A stretch of 64,000 nt of DNA. Origin: a virus. The DNA is taken from the IMG/VR virus record IMGVR_UViG_3300031669_004775, positions 19,346-83,345 of that record, one strand, 5' to 3'. The first letter of the stretch is position 1; every line of letters begins with the position of its first letter. Below are positions 16,673-24,851 of this stretch, in pieces. The notes beneath the pieces are model-generated. The model did no database searches, was not told the origin of the DNA, and saw nothing but the letters and a program-made list of their open reading frames with translations. The position numbers were made by a program, and so were the translations under genes.

Positions 16673-18075
16673 TACATTTCTCCATTAATAATTCCGTATG
16701 CGTGTTCCTCATCTAACTCAATTATTTTAGTTTGTGTTGCCAAAAGAAAGTTAACTGGCCAATTTTTCTTATTATAAAATTTAATTCGATTATGTAATGT
16801 TCTTGATATTTCTTTACATCCATAGTCAACCATATCAACTACAATTGGAGTCTTTTTATTTGGATGTTTTCTAACAATTCTTCCAGTTAATTGTTCAATA
16901 TTTGTAATTGGAGAAGTCATTATAACACAATCTTTTTGTGGTGCATCAATTCCATCCCTACATTTACCAGGTGTTGTGAATGTCATTTTATAATCTAATT
17001 GATCTAACTTTGCTGAACCACAAAATTTTGATTTACTATCAGATGGTAACCAGTTGTAAAGGTCTTCAATTAATTTAATCCGTTCTGAAAGACATAATAG
17101 ATCTCTATCTTCTTTGAATTTTAATAGCAATCCTTTTATAACTCTTAAAAATGTTTCTGATTTTTTCATCATATTGAAATATCTTGCTCTTTGAAATTCT
17201 CCACCCCATCTAATATAAGTATGTCTTTTAGGAGTATCAATTTGATAATCGAGTAGTATAGCTGTTACTCTTACATCCATTGTCCCTTCCACATCATCAT
17301 CAGAAAATATTTCTCCCAGATGGTATTCAATTATATCTCCATTGCCATCATATCTATATGGAGTTGCACTCAATCCGTATGTATATTTTGCTGGTATGTG
17401 AATTGAACATTCTGAAAATGTTGGAGCTCCAACAGATGTGTGAACTTCATCTGCAATAAAGACACCGATATTTGCATCATCCAATGATCTTAAAAATGCT
17501 TGTCTATTTCTCTTTAAAAGAGATATAAATGTCTGCGATGTGCTTATGATTATTGGTTTTGTTAGATCTTTTTCAAATGTTGCAGATGTTAATCTTGAAA
17601 TATTATCATCTTCAAGATTAGTAAATGTTTTTAATCTATTATGCCATTGTTCTGCTAATGCATCCCTATGAACTAATATAAAACTTTTCTTTTTTCTAAC
17701 TGCAATTGTGTATATTGAAATTACAGTCTTACCAACACCAGGTGATAATTGTAAAATACAATTTTCAGAATTTAACATTTTAGATATTGCTTTTTTCTGT
17801 GTTTCAGTTCTTGGAATAATATTATGCTGAACTTCAATATCTTCACCTTTATGTGTTATATCTTGTATCTTAAAATCAAAGAGATAATTTTTTAAAGGAA
17901 AGCATCTTGGTATTAATAGATAATCATTTGACTCTAAATAAAATAAACTTATATCATATGTTGAATTTTGAAAATTCTTCATTCTTCTTGTTAAATGATC
18001 TTTAATCATTTTATAAAATTCTAAATTCTCATATTTTCTTGAAATAAGAAAACCAGATCTTTTAATAATATTCAT
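16672..18075 (-). CDS. uvsW: superfamily 2 DNA helicase, UvsW-like (467 aa)
   Basis: ATP-dependent DNA/RNA-DNA unwinding enzyme, in T4 used for branch migration and R-loop removal. Q-motif-like RTETQKKAI precedes Walker A SPGVGKT (residues 111-117). FILVHRDALAEQW is motif Ia, IADEVHTS is motif II (DEVH box), GLSATPYR is motif III, and TNIEQLTGRIVRKHPNK is motif VI. Size and motifs match T4 UvsW (503 aa). The neighbours are SbcCD and topoisomerase genes, which fits a replication-recombination role. Confidence 0.85.
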   Translation of the reverse strand: MNIIKRSGFLISRKYENLEFYKMIKDHLTRRMKNFQNSTYDISLFYLESNDYLLIPRCFPLKNYLFDFKIQDITHKGEDIEVQHNIIPRTETQKKAISKMLNSENCILQLSPGVGKTVISIYTIAVRKKKSFILVHRDALAEQWHNRLKTFTNLEDDNISRLTSATFEKDLTKPIIISTSQTFISLLKRNRQAFLRSLDDANIGVFIADEVHTSVGAPTFSECSIHIPAKYTYGLSATPYRYDGNGDIIEYHLGEIFSDDDVEGTMDVRVTAILLDYQIDTPKRHTYIRWGGEFQRARYFNMMKKSETFLRVIKGLLLKFKEDRDLLCLSERIKLIEDLYNWLPSDSKSKFCGSAKLDQLDYKMTFTTPGKCRDGIDAPQKDCVIMTSPITNIEQLTGRIVRKHPNKKTPIVVDMVDYGCKEISRTLHNRIKFYNKKNWPVNFLLATQTKIIELDEEHAYGIINGEM

Positions 18076-18084
18076 ATTATGTCC

Positions 18085-18546
18085 TCATATCATTAAATTT
18101 TGTGGATCAAATTGATATGATTGCATTGGTGGTGTTTCAATGACTTCTTCTTCTTCTAATAGATCAAAATTAAAAATACTATCTGATTCTCTATATTGTT
18201 TTGTTAATCGAAGAGATATCATATTTTTCATACTACCCTTTGAAGCATAAAATTTATCCATAGCTTTATCATATCTTTTAAATATAAATTCGTCTTTCAT
18301 TTTATTAACAATTTCCTGATCAATATACCTTGATAATTGATAGAATTTTCTTTTATAAGAATTTCTACCTGAACGAAAATTGGAGCAACCATCATACATA
18401 GCAACAAATGTAATTGAGGTAGATGAACTTGAAAGCATTATTCGACAAAACTCTTTTAGTATTTCATGTGAAATCTTATTCTCTTTTTCATAAATTTCGC
18501 TCATTTGTTTTAATTTTTTAAATAAATTATTTCTAGAGGTATTCAT
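18085..18546 (-). CDS. hypothetical protein (153 aa)
   Basis: A largely helical, basic protein with an acidic C-terminal stretch (DLLEEEEVIETPP). It begins MNTSRNNLFKKLKQM and contains GCSNFRSGRNSYKRKFYQLSRY, a tyrosine/arginine-rich region that could touch nucleic acid. No domain is recognised and there are no membrane segments. It sits between queD and the helicase with two- and nine-base gaps, so it shares their transcript. Function unknown. Confidence 0.6.
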   Translation of the reverse strand: MNTSRNNLFKKLKQMSEIYEKENKISHEILKEFCRIMLSSSSTSITFVAMYDGCSNFRSGRNSYKRKFYQLSRYIDQEIVNKMKDEFIFKRYDKAMDKFYASKGSMKNMISLRLTKQYRESDSIFNFDLLEEEEVIETPPMQSYQFDPQNLMI

Positions 18547-18548
18547 AA

Positions 18549-18983
18549 TTATTCCTCTGTATATGTTGATTTGGAATTCTCATTTTCATAAACTGTTACA
18601 TAATCAATCTGAATATTATTAAACTCTTTTTCAAATAATGATTTAAGATATTTATAAAAATGATTCGCCATTACCTCTGCTGTTGGATCCCTACCTTCAT
18701 CATCCATTATTTTAACCTTCCAACTCATCTTCTGCGAAAGAGGTTCTAACCATTCCATATCTTTTTTATTTATAACTAAACAGTGATCATACTCTTGAAG
18801 ATAAGTTTCGAAAATACTTTTTAAGTCAGAGAAATCCATAATCATATCATTCTCATTCAATATATAACTTTTCAAACCAACATATACAATATAATTGTGC
18901 CCATGGATGTTTTTGCAAGATCCTTGATGTTTACTTAATCTGTGTCCTCCTGCAAAACTAAATCTTCTTTCAATTTTATACAT
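18549..18983 (-). CDS. queD: 6-carboxy-5,6,7,8-tetrahydropterin synthase (QueD)
   Basis: Converts 7,8-dihydroneopterin triphosphate to 6-carboxytetrahydropterin, a step to 7-deazaguanines (preQ0, queuosine, phage DNA 7-deazaguanines). FSFAGGHRL and CKNIHGHNY supply the zinc histidines and the catalytic Cys. MIMDFSDLK, EYDHCLVIN and DPTAEVMANHF are the standard QueD motifs, and TVYENENSKSTY is the end strand. Length 144 is near normal. GGAGG sits eight bases before the ATG. No folE, queE or queC is visible here, so the phage may use host enzymes or have the rest elsewhere. Confidence 0.85.
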   Translation of the reverse strand: MYKIERRFSFAGGHRLSKHQGSCKNIHGHNYIVYVGLKSYILNENDMIMDFSDLKSIFETYLQEYDHCLVINKKDMEWLEPLSQKMSWKVKIMDDEGRDPTAEVMANHFYKYLKSLFEKEFNNIQIDYVTVYENENSKSTYTEE

Positions 18984-18984
18984 A

Positions 18985-19332
18985 CTAATATCCTCCGCGA
19001 TATAATGATAGTTCTGGTCTCATTGAATACGTGAATTGATCTCTGGTTTCAATGTCTATATTAGTTCGCACATTAGCTCCTACCAATGCTCCCTGTTGTA
19101 CTATTTCCATACGAAGTATTTCAATATTTTTCATAGCATAATCAAGTTGTTTGCTCCTATCTGGTGTTCTATATCTATTAGTCATAGCTGCTGCAACAAA
19201 ATCAACATAACCTTGCCCGCCACATTTCATACAAATATCTAATAGATAAATACATCTCCCTCTTGTATAATCGTCTCCATGGCATTTTGGACATATAACA
19301 AAACCTTCTTTTTCACGATCTGATAAATCCAT
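18985..19332 (-). CDS. zinc-finger protein with DnaJ-type cysteine repeats (115 aa)
   Basis: ATG at 19332 is chosen because GGAGG is six bases upstream; it overlaps the topoisomerase gene by 20 bases. ICPKCHGDD...CMKCGGQGYV gives two CxxC(x)G units like the DnaJ zinc finger, which suggests binding of one zinc. The rest is a helical region (KQLDYAMKNIEILRMEIV) and a polar tail ending LYRGGY. Such short DnaJ-finger proteins are common in phages and are mostly of unknown role. The gene ends two bases before queD starts. Confidence 0.65.
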   Translation of the reverse strand: MDLSDREKEGFVICPKCHGDDYTRGRCIYLLDICMKCGGQGYVDFVAAAMTNRYRTPDRSKQLDYAMKNIEILRMEIVQQGALVGANVRTNIDIETRDQFTYSMRPELSLYRGGY

Positions 19333-20620
19333 TATAATCCTCCAATACATATGGAACTATTTGTTTTAAAATTTCATTTAATTCTTTTATTTTGATATTT
19401 AATTGAGATGTATCCGTATCCAATGTTAATAATTTGTTTATTTTATATTTATTAATTAATTCTTTAGTAACTTGCTTAGAAACATTTGTGCTTTTTTCAA
19501 TTACATTTAATATTTCTTCTTGTGATAACTTATGATAAATTCCACTTGCAATTATTGGTCTAATTATCTGTAATGCTTTATACTCTGTAATAATTTGATC
19601 TATCTTTTTTATTTCCTCATTGATCATTTTTTCTGTCGTTTGACAGTAAGAAGAATAAGTATCTAATAGCATTTTATCAATTGATTTATGGATTACATTT
19701 TGATCTGTATTGACAGTTATTGTTTCAAATGATATTGATCCTTTAATTGCCTCTTTTAAATCTAATACAAACCTCCGATAAATTGCATCTCTATTTCTTT
19801 CTCTTAAAATTTGAAATACAATTTGTGTAGTTGATACTGACAGATCTGTAAATCCAACCTCACCACTTTCAAAATGTTTTGATAATTTATTAAGAATTGT
19901 TTCAAACCTTTTACCAGGTGGCCAAGATTGTAATATTACTTTATTAGTTCTTACATCTTCTTTAACTATTCCTGTTACTTCAATTTTTGCTTTTCCAATA
20001 GTTAATAACTCTTCCAAAACCTTATTATCTGATAATATTTTACAGTCTGTAATTGGTGCTATTGTGGGTTTTGTTTTTCGTTGTTCTAATAACCACAATA
20101 ATCTTTTATATAAATCTTTCACTTCAAAACAGGGAATGAATGTTTTAAATCCAAAACCTATTCCCTGTGTATATTCCCTACCTATTAAACATATCGGAAA
20201 CATGGTTGGAAGATAAGATGGTTCTTTATCATCAAGTTCTGTCTGAACCCATGGAACATAGTTGATCATCTTGAATGCCAGATTTAATGTATAGTCATTA
20301 ATTCTGCATTCTGTATATCTTGGAGCAGCTGGTCCAACAATTTCAATTCCGACATTGCTTCCGAAATTTCCTTGTCCTGTTAAAAACCCCTGCTTAACTA
20401 ATTGAACTATTGTTCCATAACATTCTCCATGTGGATGATAATGACCACAGGTATAACTATCGACTTGTCTGCATTTAGCAAATTTAGTTTTTGCAATCTT
20501 AAATGCTGATAATAAAACTCTTCTCTCAACTGGTTTTAATCCATCAAGATCAAGCGGAAAGTTTCTATAATTTGAATAAGTCCCGTATTCCTTGTAAAGG
20601 TTTGGAAGGCGTTGGTCCAT
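19313..20620 (-). CDS. type II DNA topoisomerase subunit A-like, T4 gp52-like (435 aa)
   Basis: DNA cleavage and rejoining subunit. GLKPVERRVLLSAFK and GHYHPHGECYGTIVQLVKQ match the GyrA/ParC breakage domain. The catalytic tyrosine is in GPAAPRYTECR (GyrA has AAMRYTE). GIGFGFKTFIPCF follows as in GyrA. The length equals T4 gp52 (about 440 aa), so the GyrA C-terminal wrapping domain is absent and a T4-type topoisomerase is expected with the 599-aa ATPase subunit at 21683-23482. AGGAG precedes the ATG, which overlaps the upstream gene by 56 bases. Confidence 0.92.
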   Translation of the reverse strand: MDQRLPNLYKEYGTYSNYRNFPLDLDGLKPVERRVLLSAFKIAKTKFAKCRQVDSYTCGHYHPHGECYGTIVQLVKQGFLTGQGNFGSNVGIEIVGPAAPRYTECRINDYTLNLAFKMINYVPWVQTELDDKEPSYLPTMFPICLIGREYTQGIGFGFKTFIPCFEVKDLYKRLLWLLEQRKTKPTIAPITDCKILSDNKVLEELLTIGKAKIEVTGIVKEDVRTNKVILQSWPPGKRFETILNKLSKHFESGEVGFTDLSVSTTQIVFQILRERNRDAIYRRFVLDLKEAIKGSISFETITVNTDQNVIHKSIDKMLLDTYSSYCQTTEKMINEEIKKIDQIITEYKALQIIRPIIASGIYHKLSQEEILNVIEKSTNVSKQVTKELINKYKINKLLTLDTDTSQLNIKIKELNEILKQIVPYVLEDYNGFIRS

Positions 20621-20993
20621 GTTTCACTCCTAGCTTTGGAAAGTTTGGTATAGCATTTGCAATTTTTGAAGAGTTTAGATCTTCACCTCCTATAACTTTC
20701 AATGGATCAAAAATCATTTTATCCTTCATAGAATATCCAACAACTTTGCCTCTTTCACAATCAAGCATATATGAGTAATCTGTCATTTGACTATCTTCCC
20801 AATGCCAGGGCCACTTGTAATCATCATGTCTTACTGTCTCGAGAAAATTGCTTAACTCCTCGGCAAACATAGTTGGATTAATTTCTGTTAATAATTTGAT
20901 TGGAATATGCCAGGGTTCTCCATGTGTATGAATACTTCCTAACCAGGTCATGTCCCCGATATTATCAATATAGAAATCTGCTTTAGTTCCCAT
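20565..20993 (-). CDS. conserved phage protein of the MGTKADFY family (142 aa)
   Basis: The start at 20993 is favoured over TTG at 21023 because GGAG lies eight bases before it and the new N-terminus reads MGTKADFYIDN. I associate an N-terminus MGT(R/K)ADFY, then WLGSI, then WPW.W.DS..TDY with a widespread phage and bacterial family of unknown function. Here those read TWLGSIHTHG and KWPWHWEDSQMTDYSYML. No catalytic motif or cysteine cluster is evident. It sits between the two topoisomerase subunit genes. Confidence 0.65.
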   Translation of the reverse strand: MGTKADFYIDNIGDMTWLGSIHTHGEPWHIPIKLLTEINPTMFAEELSNFLETVRHDDYKWPWHWEDSQMTDYSYMLDCERGKVVGYSMKDKMIFDPLKVIGGEDLNSSKIANAIPNFPKLGVKHGPTPSKPLQGIRDLFKL

Positions 20994-21019
20994 TTTAAAC
21001 TCTCCATCCTTTAAGATGT

Positions 21020-21184
21020 TCAACTCTTTATTAAATTACAATTTGGATATCCTTTTTTTCTTTTTGGAGTATTTAAAACTTTAATAAATTTTCCATGTCC
21101 CCAGGTGCAACACAATTGATTCCTTTCATTCATTATACAAAAGTTACAGCTATCACATTGTTTTGTTAGAGTTTTTTGTCTCAT
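21020..21184 (-). CDS. small cysteine-rich protein (54 aa)
   Basis: A 54-codon frame starts with ATG overlapping the stop of the preceding gene (ATGA) and has GGAGA seven bases upstream. The protein has CDSCNFC near the N-terminus, CCTWGHGKF in the middle and a basic tail KRKKGYPNC. Five to six cysteines in so short a protein suggest one metal site. The pair of overlapping signals supports a real gene. Function unknown. Confidence 0.6.
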   Translation of the reverse strand: MRQKTLTKQCDSCNFCIMNERNQLCCTWGHGKFIKVLNTPKRKKGYPNCNLIKS

Positions 21185-21669
21185 GTTTTATCTCCATTAA
21201 TAAAATCATCTATAGATGCTATCTCTTTATCTAAATTAAAATTATTATTTAATTTTTTTCTTTCAATTATTTCTTCAGCTTTCTTTAAAATTTGATCTTC
21301 TTGCTTTTTGATGTGTAGCAAATCAAAATATGTATGATGTAGATTTTTAAATCCTTCTGCATCTATAAGTCCAGTATCAATCATACATCCTGTCATCTGT
21401 AATGCAGAATCATTTATTTGTCCTGTTTCTCGAAAACGATACATATTTGTTTTGTTTACTTGTAACTCTAACTGGGAATCAGAAAATGTTTCTCCAAAAA
21501 TAACTGTCATAATTTGAGCTGCTTTTTCATATAATTGTGAATGTTTTCTTTTTAGATTCGAATATTCTTCTGCAGTTTCACAATTTTCAAATTTGAACCC
21601 TATCTTTTTTAATATTAAACAGAGTAATTTTCGATCTTCTTTTGTCCATTGCCTTCCTTCTCTTGCCAT
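21181..21669 (-). CDS. hypothetical helical protein (162 aa)
   Basis: Begins MAREGRQWTKEDRKLLCLIL, continues as a charged, mostly helical protein (EEYSNLKRKHSQLYEKAAQI), and ends with an acidic segment DKEIASIDDFINGDKT. The N-terminal W-x-x-E-D-x-K-L-L resembles the first helix of SANT/Myb-like DNA-binding folds, but a full domain is not visible. It lies directly after the topoisomerase ATPase subunit gene. Function unknown. Confidence 0.6.
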   Translation of the reverse strand: MAREGRQWTKEDRKLLCLILKKIGFKFENCETAEEYSNLKRKHSQLYEKAAQIMTVIFGETFSDSQLELQVNKTNMYRFRETGQINDSALQMTGCMIDTGLIDAEGFKNLHHTYFDLLHIKKQEDQILKKAEEIIERKKLNNNFNLDKEIASIDDFINGDKT

Positions 21670-21682
21670 TTTATTCTCCTTT

Positions 21683-23482
21683 CTATCCAGTGACTAATTT
21701 TCTTTTTTCTTCAGCACTCGAAAATAACTTGGTCAATCCAGAAATATTTTCACTATATATTAGTGGAGTTAAATTTCTTGTTGCTTCATCTAATAAACTA
21801 ATTTTCAATTGTGCTGGATTCATTTCTCCCAAACCTTTATATCTTTGAATAGTTCTATTTGCTTTTCTTGCTTTTTCTAATTCCTCTTCTGTCCAGAGTG
21901 GGATAAATACTTTCTTTTCATTGATTGCGAACAACGGCGTCTGTGCTATATAATACCGACCCTGCTTGATAATCTCAGGTAATAGTATTCCCACAACCAT
22001 CGTCAACAAGCAAGCAATGTGAGCACCATCGTGATCAGCATCCGTAGCACAAATGATTTTAGAATATCTCATTTTAGATATATCAAAATGAGGACCAATT
22101 CCTGCTCCGATTGCCATAACTAATTCACCTACTTCTTTATTTTTCAATATCTCTTTTTTCATTGTAACATTTGGAATTGATTTTCCCTTTAATGGTAAGA
22201 CTGCGTGCATAGCTGGATTTCTACTTTGTATAATAGAACCACCTGCTGATTCTCCTTCAACTATAAATAACTCTCCATTCCTACTTGTGCAATCTCTAAG
22301 CTTTGTAAATTTTGTTGATGCTCTTCTGCCACCTGAACCATTTGCTGTTAATTTTTTTGCATCAATCTTTTTTCTATAATCTTGAAATCTCTGTAGAAAT
22401 TCATCAAGTTTTTTTGGATATTTATTTGAAAATTCTTCTAATTGAAATCTACAATCTTTTATAAATTTATCAAAATAAACTTTTCTATTTGTTAACTTAT
22501 CTTTTGTTTGACCTGAGAATTTTGGTTCAATCAAACTCAACATTAAATATGCTCTTAAACCATAGAGAAAATCATTTGGTTGAAACTTATAATTGAATTT
22601 TTTTGCTTTAGTTATAAAGAAATCTCTAAGCAATTCATAAAAACAATTTACATGAGTTCCTCCTCCTTCTACTGGTAATAAATTAACTGACGATAATACC
22701 TTGGAAGATATTGACCCTGAATCTTCATACGCCATCATTACTCTAAATTGTTCTGGTTTATGAACAGAATTTAAAACTATTGTTGTTTCTACTTCACCTG
22801 TTGATGTGCAATTATTTTTGAAATAGTCATCCAAACTTAATTTGATTATTTCCTTTTCATCATCTACTTGTAAAACGAATGTTATTTTCTCATCTAGTTC
22901 AGCAGATGCTGTAATCAATCTTTTTCTTATTCTATCAATATCTGGAATCAGAGTTTCAAAAATTTTCTTTTCTGGAATAAATTCAATTTTTGTTGAGAAT
23001 CGTGAATCTCCATTTGGTTCAATTAATGTGCTTTTTAATTTTGCATTTTTAAAGATAAATAAAGCATGCTTGTTATCTCTAAATATTTCAATTTTATAGT
23101 CACTACTCAAAGCATTGATAGCAATTAGTCCTATACCATGCATGCCACTACTTATCTGATATGCGGTTTTCTTATCTTGAAACTTTGCTCCAGAAAATAA
23201 TTTAGATGATATAATTATAGGAGCATCATTTGTAATTGGAATTCCTCTTCCATTGTCCATTACTGTACATATATGTTTTTTAGTATCAATTACTACAGCA
23301 ATAATTGTTGCATAACCTGCTAATGCTTCATCAAGAGCATTGTCAATTGCTTCTTCAACAAGATGAACTGGATTGTTGGTAGACCCAATATACATAGATG
23401 GGTTCAATCTTATATGTTCGATTTCTTCTAGAACTCTAATATCTTTAGAAGTATAACCTGTTTCCTTCTTTGGCGTATGCAA
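21683..23482 (-). CDS. type II DNA topoisomerase ATPase subunit, GyrB/T4 gp39-like (599 aa)
   Basis: Supplies ATP hydrolysis and the TOPRIM metal site for strand passage. VEEAIDNALDEALAG, MDNGRGIPI and SSGMHGIGLIAINALS form the GHKL ATP site. LFIVEGESAGGSIIQ and ATDADHDGAHIACLL are TOPRIM motifs, and RYKGLGEMNPAQL is the C-terminal signature. T4 splits this subunit between gp39 and gp60; here it is one chain of near GyrB length. The start is TTG at 23482 with AGGAGG nine bases upstream. It lies just downstream of a hairpin terminator. Confidence 0.92.
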   Translation of the reverse strand: MHTPKKETGYTSKDIRVLEEIEHIRLNPSMYIGSTNNPVHLVEEAIDNALDEALAGYATIIAVVIDTKKHICTVMDNGRGIPITNDAPIIISSKLFSGAKFQDKKTAYQISSGMHGIGLIAINALSSDYKIEIFRDNKHALFIFKNAKLKSTLIEPNGDSRFSTKIEFIPEKKIFETLIPDIDRIRKRLITASAELDEKITFVLQVDDEKEIIKLSLDDYFKNNCTSTGEVETTIVLNSVHKPEQFRVMMAYEDSGSISSKVLSSVNLLPVEGGGTHVNCFYELLRDFFITKAKKFNYKFQPNDFLYGLRAYLMLSLIEPKFSGQTKDKLTNRKVYFDKFIKDCRFQLEEFSNKYPKKLDEFLQRFQDYRKKIDAKKLTANGSGGRRASTKFTKLRDCTSRNGELFIVEGESAGGSIIQSRNPAMHAVLPLKGKSIPNVTMKKEILKNKEVGELVMAIGAGIGPHFDISKMRYSKIICATDADHDGAHIACLLTMVVGILLPEIIKQGRYYIAQTPLFAINEKKVFIPLWTEEELEKARKANRTIQRYKGLGEMNPAQLKISLLDEATRNLTPLIYSENISGLTKLFSSAEEKRKLVTG

Positions 23483-23505
23483 ACTCCACTACCTCCTATC
23501 ATTTT

Positions 23506-23539
23506 AAAGGTCTAGTCCTTATAAAAGAACTAGACCTTT
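23506..23539 (-). terminator. transcription terminator hairpin before topoisomerase operon
   Basis: A 15-bp stem (one G-U pair in minus-strand RNA) with a 4-base loop reads AAAGGTCTAGT...ACTAGACCTTT. It is bounded by A and T runs on both sides, so it could act in both directions. It lies between the stop of the vWA gene (23553) and the TTG start of the topoisomerase gene. Confidence 0.7.
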
Positions 23540-23552
23540 TCTTGATGAGAAA

Positions 23553-24830
23553 TTAAATCTTTATTACATATCCAGTTTTATTAATGTTATTTATACTTCC
23601 ATTTGGAGTTAGAATCCAAATAATTTTTTTTGGTAATAATTTTCTAGATATTTGATTTATATTTTCACAAAATCCATCTGTAAATGCTAGACAAACATCA
23701 ACTCCTAACTCTTTACATCTTTCCAAACCAGGAAATAGTGATGTTCCTCCCCTACCTTTTGCTTCAAATTTAATATCTCTAATTTTCTTTGGTTGATATT
23801 CACTTTCAATTACTGTATCAACTTGCATAACTGTAACATGACAGTGTCTATCTTTTTCTAATATATTTTTCACACCAGAGAGACCTTCTGCAATCCATTG
23901 TATTAACATACTACCTGATGTATCAATAACAATACCCACCTTAAATGTGAAATCTCTAGTTCGACCTGGAAAAGGTGATATTTCTGGAATACCTTTATTT
24001 CCAATTATAAATACATACCCTCTCTTTCGATTGACTTTAGTGTGAGATCTTTTGAATTTAGATAGTCTGCTTCCTTTAATAAGTTTTTTAATTAATGCAT
24101 AATATGGAACTTTTGGTGGACCCAATGCTTGTTCAACTAATTCTTGTATATGTGCTGGAAGATTTCCTCTATCTTTTGAAAAACTTCTAACAGATTTTTT
24201 TATAATATCTGTTAGAAAACTATCAATTTTTCTTGATAAAGAATTTGGATCTGGACTTTTAGATAAACCTTTTCCCCATTCTGAATGATTTTCTAACATC
24301 TTAAAGATTTTTTTCATTTCTTCTGAAAGCTTATCCATTGAATCTTTATTCTTTTTTAATAGCTCATGAAAATACCATTCAGTGGTTTTACCATCAGGAA
24401 GGTTTAAACTACTTGGAAATATTAATGGCCAGGTTTCTCCATTTATACAAAGTGTTTGCTCAAATTTTGCTTGCTGATTAGCAGCAGCATCTGCTGCAAA
24501 ATTCCATAAATCTCTTTTTATATGGAACTTTGTAATATCAGTCTCATCCGAAAGAATTCTTATTAATCTTGCTACATGCTTATTTAATAAATGCATTCCT
24601 TCATGTTCAAGAACTAATCTAATATTTTTATCATTTGTTCCATCGGTTAATTTAGGATTATACCATAGAGTTATTGTTCCATCCATTTCAGGTGCTACTC
24701 CCATAATAGATGGAAAATTGTCAGATGGTTTTCTTCTTATTATAGAAAATAAATATCCCCAATAATCATACTTTAGAACAAATTTAGCAAGTAATTCTTT
24801 TATTCTTTGATCGGTTTGATTTCCAGGCAT
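23553..24830 (-). CDS. metallopeptidase-like/vWA domain protein (DUF2201-type, 425 aa)
   Basis: LVLEHEGMHLLNKH (HEGMH at residues 76-80) is a zincin-type HExxH motif, placed as in the DUF2201 putative metallopeptidase domain. The C-terminal third is a von Willebrand A-like domain with an intact metal site IVIDTSGSM and later RGGTSLFPGL and LAFTDGF. Proteins of this pair of domains usually work with a MoxR AAA+ ATPase, and one is encoded immediately upstream (24852-26072). Such pairs are thought to act as chaperone-like remodelling machines. The phage substrate is unknown. Confidence 0.75.
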   Translation of the reverse strand: MPGNQTDQRIKELLAKFVLKYDYWGYLFSIIRRKPSDNFPSIMGVAPEMDGTITLWYNPKLTDGTNDKNIRLVLEHEGMHLLNKHVARLIRILSDETDITKFHIKRDLWNFAADAAANQQAKFEQTLCINGETWPLIFPSSLNLPDGKTTEWYFHELLKKNKDSMDKLSEEMKKIFKMLENHSEWGKGLSKSPDPNSLSRKIDSFLTDIIKKSVRSFSKDRGNLPAHIQELVEQALGPPKVPYYALIKKLIKGSRLSKFKRSHTKVNRKRGYVFIIGNKGIPEISPFPGRTRDFTFKVGIVIDTSGSMLIQWIAEGLSGVKNILEKDRHCHVTVMQVDTVIESEYQPKKIRDIKFEAKGRGGTSLFPGLERCKELGVDVCLAFTDGFCENINQISRKLLPKKIIWILTPNGSINNINKTGYVIKI

Positions 24831-24851
24831 ATTGACTCCTTTACATTTGGT

